Source: an uncultured Pseudomonadota bacterium
GTDB lineage: Bacteria > Pseudomonadota > Gammaproteobacteria > Burkholderiales > Methylophilaceae
Length of the DNA stretch: 44,040 nucleotides
Reading direction: 5' to 3'
NCBI GenBank assembly: GCA_903846555.1
Contig: CAINBI010000141.1
Location: 1 to 44,040, forward strand
Made by a program: the position numbers and the translations under genes. The notes under the pieces were generated by a model. It was not told the DNA's origin. It did not search any database and saw nothing but the letters and a program-made list of their open reading frames with translations. This document shows, piece after piece, positions 43,762-44,040 of this stretch (positions are counted from its first letter, which is position 1; the number at the start of each line of letters is the position of its first letter).

Positions 43762-43949
43762 TGCGTCAATTTTCATTTGCCTGTATTGGCTTTTGTTTAT
43801 TAACCACAATAAGCCATGCTGAAGAAGGTGTTTATATAGTCACTTATGTTTACGAAAATAACAATAGGGGACGTAACACAATTAAATCACTAACAATAGG
43901 GGACGTAACAATAGGGGACGTAACACAATTAAATTGTATAATCCTTTAA
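43761..43949 (+). pseudogene. Small exported-protein gene interrupted by REP repeats
   Basis: The ATG overlaps the nadB stop (TGATG). The first residues form a clear signal peptide, [20 protein letters not shown], followed by EEGVYIVTYVYENNN. From about 43861 the frame runs into the GGGGACGTAACAC repeats and no longer looks like a protein. The native gene is probably truncated at about codon 34. The family is not recognised. Confidence 0.6.
43861..43934 (+). repeat. GGGGACGT direct repeats (REP-like)
   Basis: ACAATAGGGGACGTA occurs at 43861, 43893 and 43908. Two copies extend to 27 bp (43861-43887 and 43908-43934, adding ACACAATTAAAT), and the middle copy is only the 15-bp core. They lie between the cut exported-protein gene and a RAYT transposase fragment, so they may be the REP sequences of that transposase. 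Confidence 0.8.
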
Positions 43950-44040
43950 TCCACAGTAATTATGCGTTAGGTAATGAATCTTTTCCACAGCAAGTTGAAT
44001 TGGCATTGGGGTGCAAAGTAACAGCAGGTAAAGCAGGCAG
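43943..44040 (+). pseudogene. C-terminal fragment of REP-associated tyrosine transposase (Y1/RAYT), partial
   Basis: The open frame reads PLIHSNYALGNESFPQQVEL then ALGCKVTAGKAG and runs off the window. It matches the C-terminal end of RAYT/Y1 transposases (N.ALG.E.F...IE.ALGRRV..G..GRP). The catalytic HUH and Tyr part, which should lie upstream, is absent, and the preceding bases are repeats. This is a 5'-truncated remnant. Confidence 0.65.

Overview
The window looks like chromosomal DNA of a beta-proteobacterium with fairly low GC. My best guess is the family Methylophilaceae (Methylotenera/Methylophilus type). This rests on the protein sequences and on conserved gene neighbourhoods, not on a database search. 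Nearly all of it is core genome. The accessory material is limited to small repeat elements and decayed fragments. I see no phage, CRISPR array, defence island or biosynthetic cluster.

Region 1 (1-9280) is a micro-aerobic respiration locus. It holds an Fnr-type oxygen sensor, a radical SAM protein of unknown role, a UbiM-like ubiquinone hydroxylase, and the cbb3 oxidase set ccoNOQP followed by ccoG and a fixH-like gene. A perfect FNR box and a well-placed -10 element lie upstream of ccoN, so the regulator gene and its likely target are a few kilobases apart. A frameshifted NtrC-type regulator remnant and a tRNA-Leu close the region.

Region 2 (9280-17426) is the classical tyrA-aroA-cmk-rpsA-ihfB-lapB-pyrF cluster. 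Ribosomal protein S1 lacks its sixth S1 domain, and no lapA is found before lapB. The cluster ends in a strong terminator and a 172-bp MITE-like element that carries a large palindrome.

Region 3 (17427-27750) has glgP, htpG with a sigma-32-like promoter, an IS630-type transposase scrap, and a polyphosphate block: ppx and a histone-H1-like gene facing sixA and ppk1.

Region 4 (27751-44040) has two conserved clusters on the minus strand: lepA-lepB-DUF4845-rnc-era-recO-(small membrane protein)-pdxJ-acpS-tcdA, and rpoE-rseA-rseB-rseC-mucD, the envelope-stress sigma factor with its control proteins and protease. Between them, on the plus strand, is an EEP-nuclease/clsB pair. nadB diverges from rpoE and is followed by a small exported-protein gene cut by GGGGACGT repeats and the C-terminal end of a REP-associated (RAYT/Y1) transposase.

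No convincing new multi-gene system was found. The items most worth a second look are the MITE-like element with its palindromic cargo, a structured element present at two distant intergenic sites, an unannotated 51-residue membrane protein translated from the end of recO, the His/Lys/Asp-rich insert in CcoG, and the 15-bp perfect hairpin abutting the Shine-Dalgarno of the H1-like gene.
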